From positions 1 to 6,396 of the forward strand of contig JASHUF010000216.1 in assembly GCA_030040175.1 (NCBI GenBank): 6,396 nucleotides of DNA, written 5' to 3'. Shown here one piece after another: positions 5,017 through 6,396 of this stretch. This stretch comes from Acidobacteriaceae bacterium. GTDB taxonomy: Bacteria; Acidobacteriota; Terriglobia; Terriglobales; Acidobacteriaceae. The notes below the pieces were generated by a model. It was not told where the DNA came from and did no database searches. It saw nothing but the letters and a program-made list of their open reading frames with translations. Each line of letters opens with the position of its first letter. Position 1 is the stretch's first letter. A program made the position numbers and the translations under genes.

Positions 5017-6396
5017 GCCAGCCACTTGCCGGTGTGCGAGTGAAGATTGGAGGCAATCTCTTCCGGCGGGCCCTCGGCAACAATCCGTCCGCCGCCTTCA
5101 CCGCCCTCGGGCCCGAGATCGACCACCCAGTCGGCGCTCTTGATTACGTCGAGATTGTGCTCGATCACGATCAGTGAACCGCCGCCGTCAATCAGCTTGC
5201 GAAACGCCGTGAGCAGCTTCGCTATGTCGTCGAAGTGCAGGCCCGTCGTGGGCTCGTCGAGAATGTAGAGAACCCGGCTTGCCTGCGAAGGCTTGGCCGT
5301 CGCGTTCGCCGCGCGCACCGCAGCCAGGTGCGCGGCCAGCTTGACCCGCTGCGCCTCGCCGCCGGAGAGCGTGGTGGCCGACTGGCCCAGCCGCAGATAG
5401 CCCAGGCCGATCTCGTCCAGAACCGCCAGCTTCTCCAGCAGCTTGGTTTGGCCGGCGAAAAAGCGCAGCGCCTCCTTCACCGTCATCTGCAGCACTTCGT
5501 GAATGCTCTTGCCCTTGTACTCGACTTCGAGAATCTTGGCCTGGTAGCGCGTGCCGTTGCAGTCCTCGCAGGGCAGCTCCACATCGGCAAGGAACTGCAT
5601 CTCCACCGTGACCGTCCCGTCGCCCTCGCAGGTATTGCAGCGTCCGCCGGGCACGTTGAAGGAAAAATGCCCGGGCGTGAGCGAGCGCCGCTTGGCTTCG
5701 GGCTGCGCCGCAAACAGCTCGCGGATCAGATCGAATCCTTTGATGTAGGTGATGGGATTCGAGCGCGGCGTGCGCCCGATGGGCGTCTGGTCCACGAGCA
5801 CCACATCGTTGAGCCGTTCGACGCCGGCGAGCGAGGCAAAACTCCCTGCCGGGTCGGAGCCGTCGCTCTGCCCCAGCGCGCGGGCGATTCCGCGATAAAG
5901 CACCTGGTGCACCAGCGTGGACTTGCCCGACCCGGAGACGCCGGTGATGGCAACCAGAAGACCGAGCGGAATCTCCACGTCGAGCCCGTGCAAATTGTTG
6001 GCGCGCGCCCCGCGCAGCACCAGTTTCTCGCGGCCCGGCGCGCGCCGCCGCGTGGGCACGGGAATGGCAATCTTGCCGGAAAGGTAGCGGCCCGTGAGCG
6101 AATGCGGATTGGCTTCAATTTCGGCAAGCACGCCGTCTGCCAGGATTTTGCCGCCGAACTCGCCCGCGCCGGGGCCAAGGTCGAGCAGATGATCGGCCGC
6201 GCGCAGCACGTCGGCATCGTGCTCCACCACAAGGATCGTGTTGCCCAGGTCGCGCAGCTCGGCCAGGATGCGGATGAGCCGCGAGGTATCGCGCGTGTGC
6301 AGGCCGATCGAAGGCTCGTCGAGAACATAGAGCGCGCCCACGAGGCGCGAGCCGAGCGACGTGGCCAGTTGAATGCGCTGCGCCTCGCCTCCCGAG
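5004..6396 (-). CDS. uvrA: UvrA, excinuclease ABC subunit A, C-terminal half (N-terminus beyond window)
   Basis: The visible 463 residues are the C-terminal half of UvrA (about 940 residues when complete), the ATPase that finds bulky DNA lesions and loads UvrB in nucleotide excision repair. The window edge falls in the LSGGE signature of the first ATPase domain, followed by its Walker B region (VLYVLDEPSIGLH) and H-loop (VVEHDAD). The second domain shows Walker A GVSGSGKST at 5916-5942. Its zinc finger is CNTC at 5628-5639 and CEDC at 5559-5570, with 19 residues between. Then come signature LSGGEAQR at 5346-5369, Walker B ILDEPTTGLHF near 5255, and H-loop VIEHNLDVI near 5160. All key residues look intact. 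Between the second signature and Walker B there are roughly ten more residues than in E. coli UvrA, an alanine-rich linker. The open frame continues to the edge, so no start is in view. It is a housekeeping gene with no evident link to the sugar genes. Confidence 0.97.
   Translation of the reverse strand, partial: SGGEAQRIQLATSLGSRLVGALYVLDEPSIGLHTRDTSRLIRILAELRDLGNTILVVEHDADVLRAADHLLDLGPGAGEFGGKILADGVLAEIEANPHSLTGRYLSGKIAIPVPTRRRAPGREKLVLRGARANNLHGLDVEIPLGLLVAITGVSGSGKSTLVHQVLYRGIARALGQSDGSDPAGSFASLAGVERLNDVVLVDQTPIGRTPRSNPITYIKGFDLIRELFAAQPEAKRRSLTPGHFSFNVPGGRCNTCEGDGTVTVEMQFLADVELPCEDCNGTRYQAKILEVEYKGKSIHEVLQMTVKEALRFFAGQTKLLEKLAVLDEIGLGYLRLGQSATTLSGGEAQRVKLAAHLAAVRAANATAKPSQASRVLYILDEPTTGLHFDDIAKLLTAFRKLIDGGGSLIVIEHNLDVIKSADWVVDLGPEGGEGGGRIVAEGPPEEIASNLHSHTGKWLARVL

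Noticed and set aside
5726..6328. 200-codon minus-strand frame within uvrA
   Set aside because: It is in an alternative frame of the same strand as uvrA, whose ATPase motifs are intact in the other frame.
1..6396. Defence system, mobile element, CRISPR or RNA gene
   Set aside because: I looked on both strands for repeated spacers, transposase or nuclease motifs and tRNA-like folds and saw none; all long frames are explained by metabolic genes and uvrA.

Overview
The window is GC-rich bacterial chromosomal DNA and almost fully coding. It holds six protein genes, two of them cut by the window ends. The protein style suggests Acidobacteriota or a related soil lineage: the long PfkB-type kinase with a GGGDSF motif, the SDKP-type Gfo/Idh/MocA enzyme, and UvrA with a lengthened linker. 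This is an inference from remembered family resemblance, not a database result. I saw no tRNA, rRNA, IS element, CRISPR array or phage gene.

Layout. Positions 1-599 (minus) hold the N-terminal 199 residues of a Gfo/Idh/MocA NAD(P)-dependent oxidoreductase. A 179-bp divergent intergenic region follows. Then come three plus-strand genes: a PfkB-family kinase resembling 2-keto-3-deoxygluconate kinase (779-1876), a KDPG/KHG aldolase (1906-2565), and a fumarylacetoacetate-hydrolase-family enzyme (2655-3494). After a 27-bp convergent gap, the minus strand carries a FucP-type sugar:H+ symporter (3522-4850) and, upstream of it, the C-terminal half of UvrA (5004 to the edge).

How the genes fit together. 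Apart from uvrA, the window looks like part of a sugar or sugar-acid catabolic locus. The symporter would import a hexose or deoxyhexose, and the oxidoreductase may act early on the sugar. The kinase and aldolase form the lower Entner-Doudoroff branch (KDG to KDPG to pyruvate plus glyceraldehyde-3-phosphate). The FAH enzyme could hydrolyse a diketo-deoxy acid, as in non-phosphorylative L-fucose or L-rhamnose breakdown. The sugar dehydratase and lactonase such a route needs are not in the window. uvrA is a DNA-repair housekeeping neighbour with no evident functional tie.

Regulation. The best-supported regulatory signal is upstream of the symporter: a sigma70-like promoter (TTGCCT, 17 bp, TAGAAA) followed by a LacI-family-style pseudo-palindrome. 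The symporter and the FAH gene both appear to start at TTG codons behind good Shine-Dalgarno sequences, while the kinase has no convincing one. I found no clearly novel system; the window is mostly ordinary metabolism with a few regulatory details worth checking.
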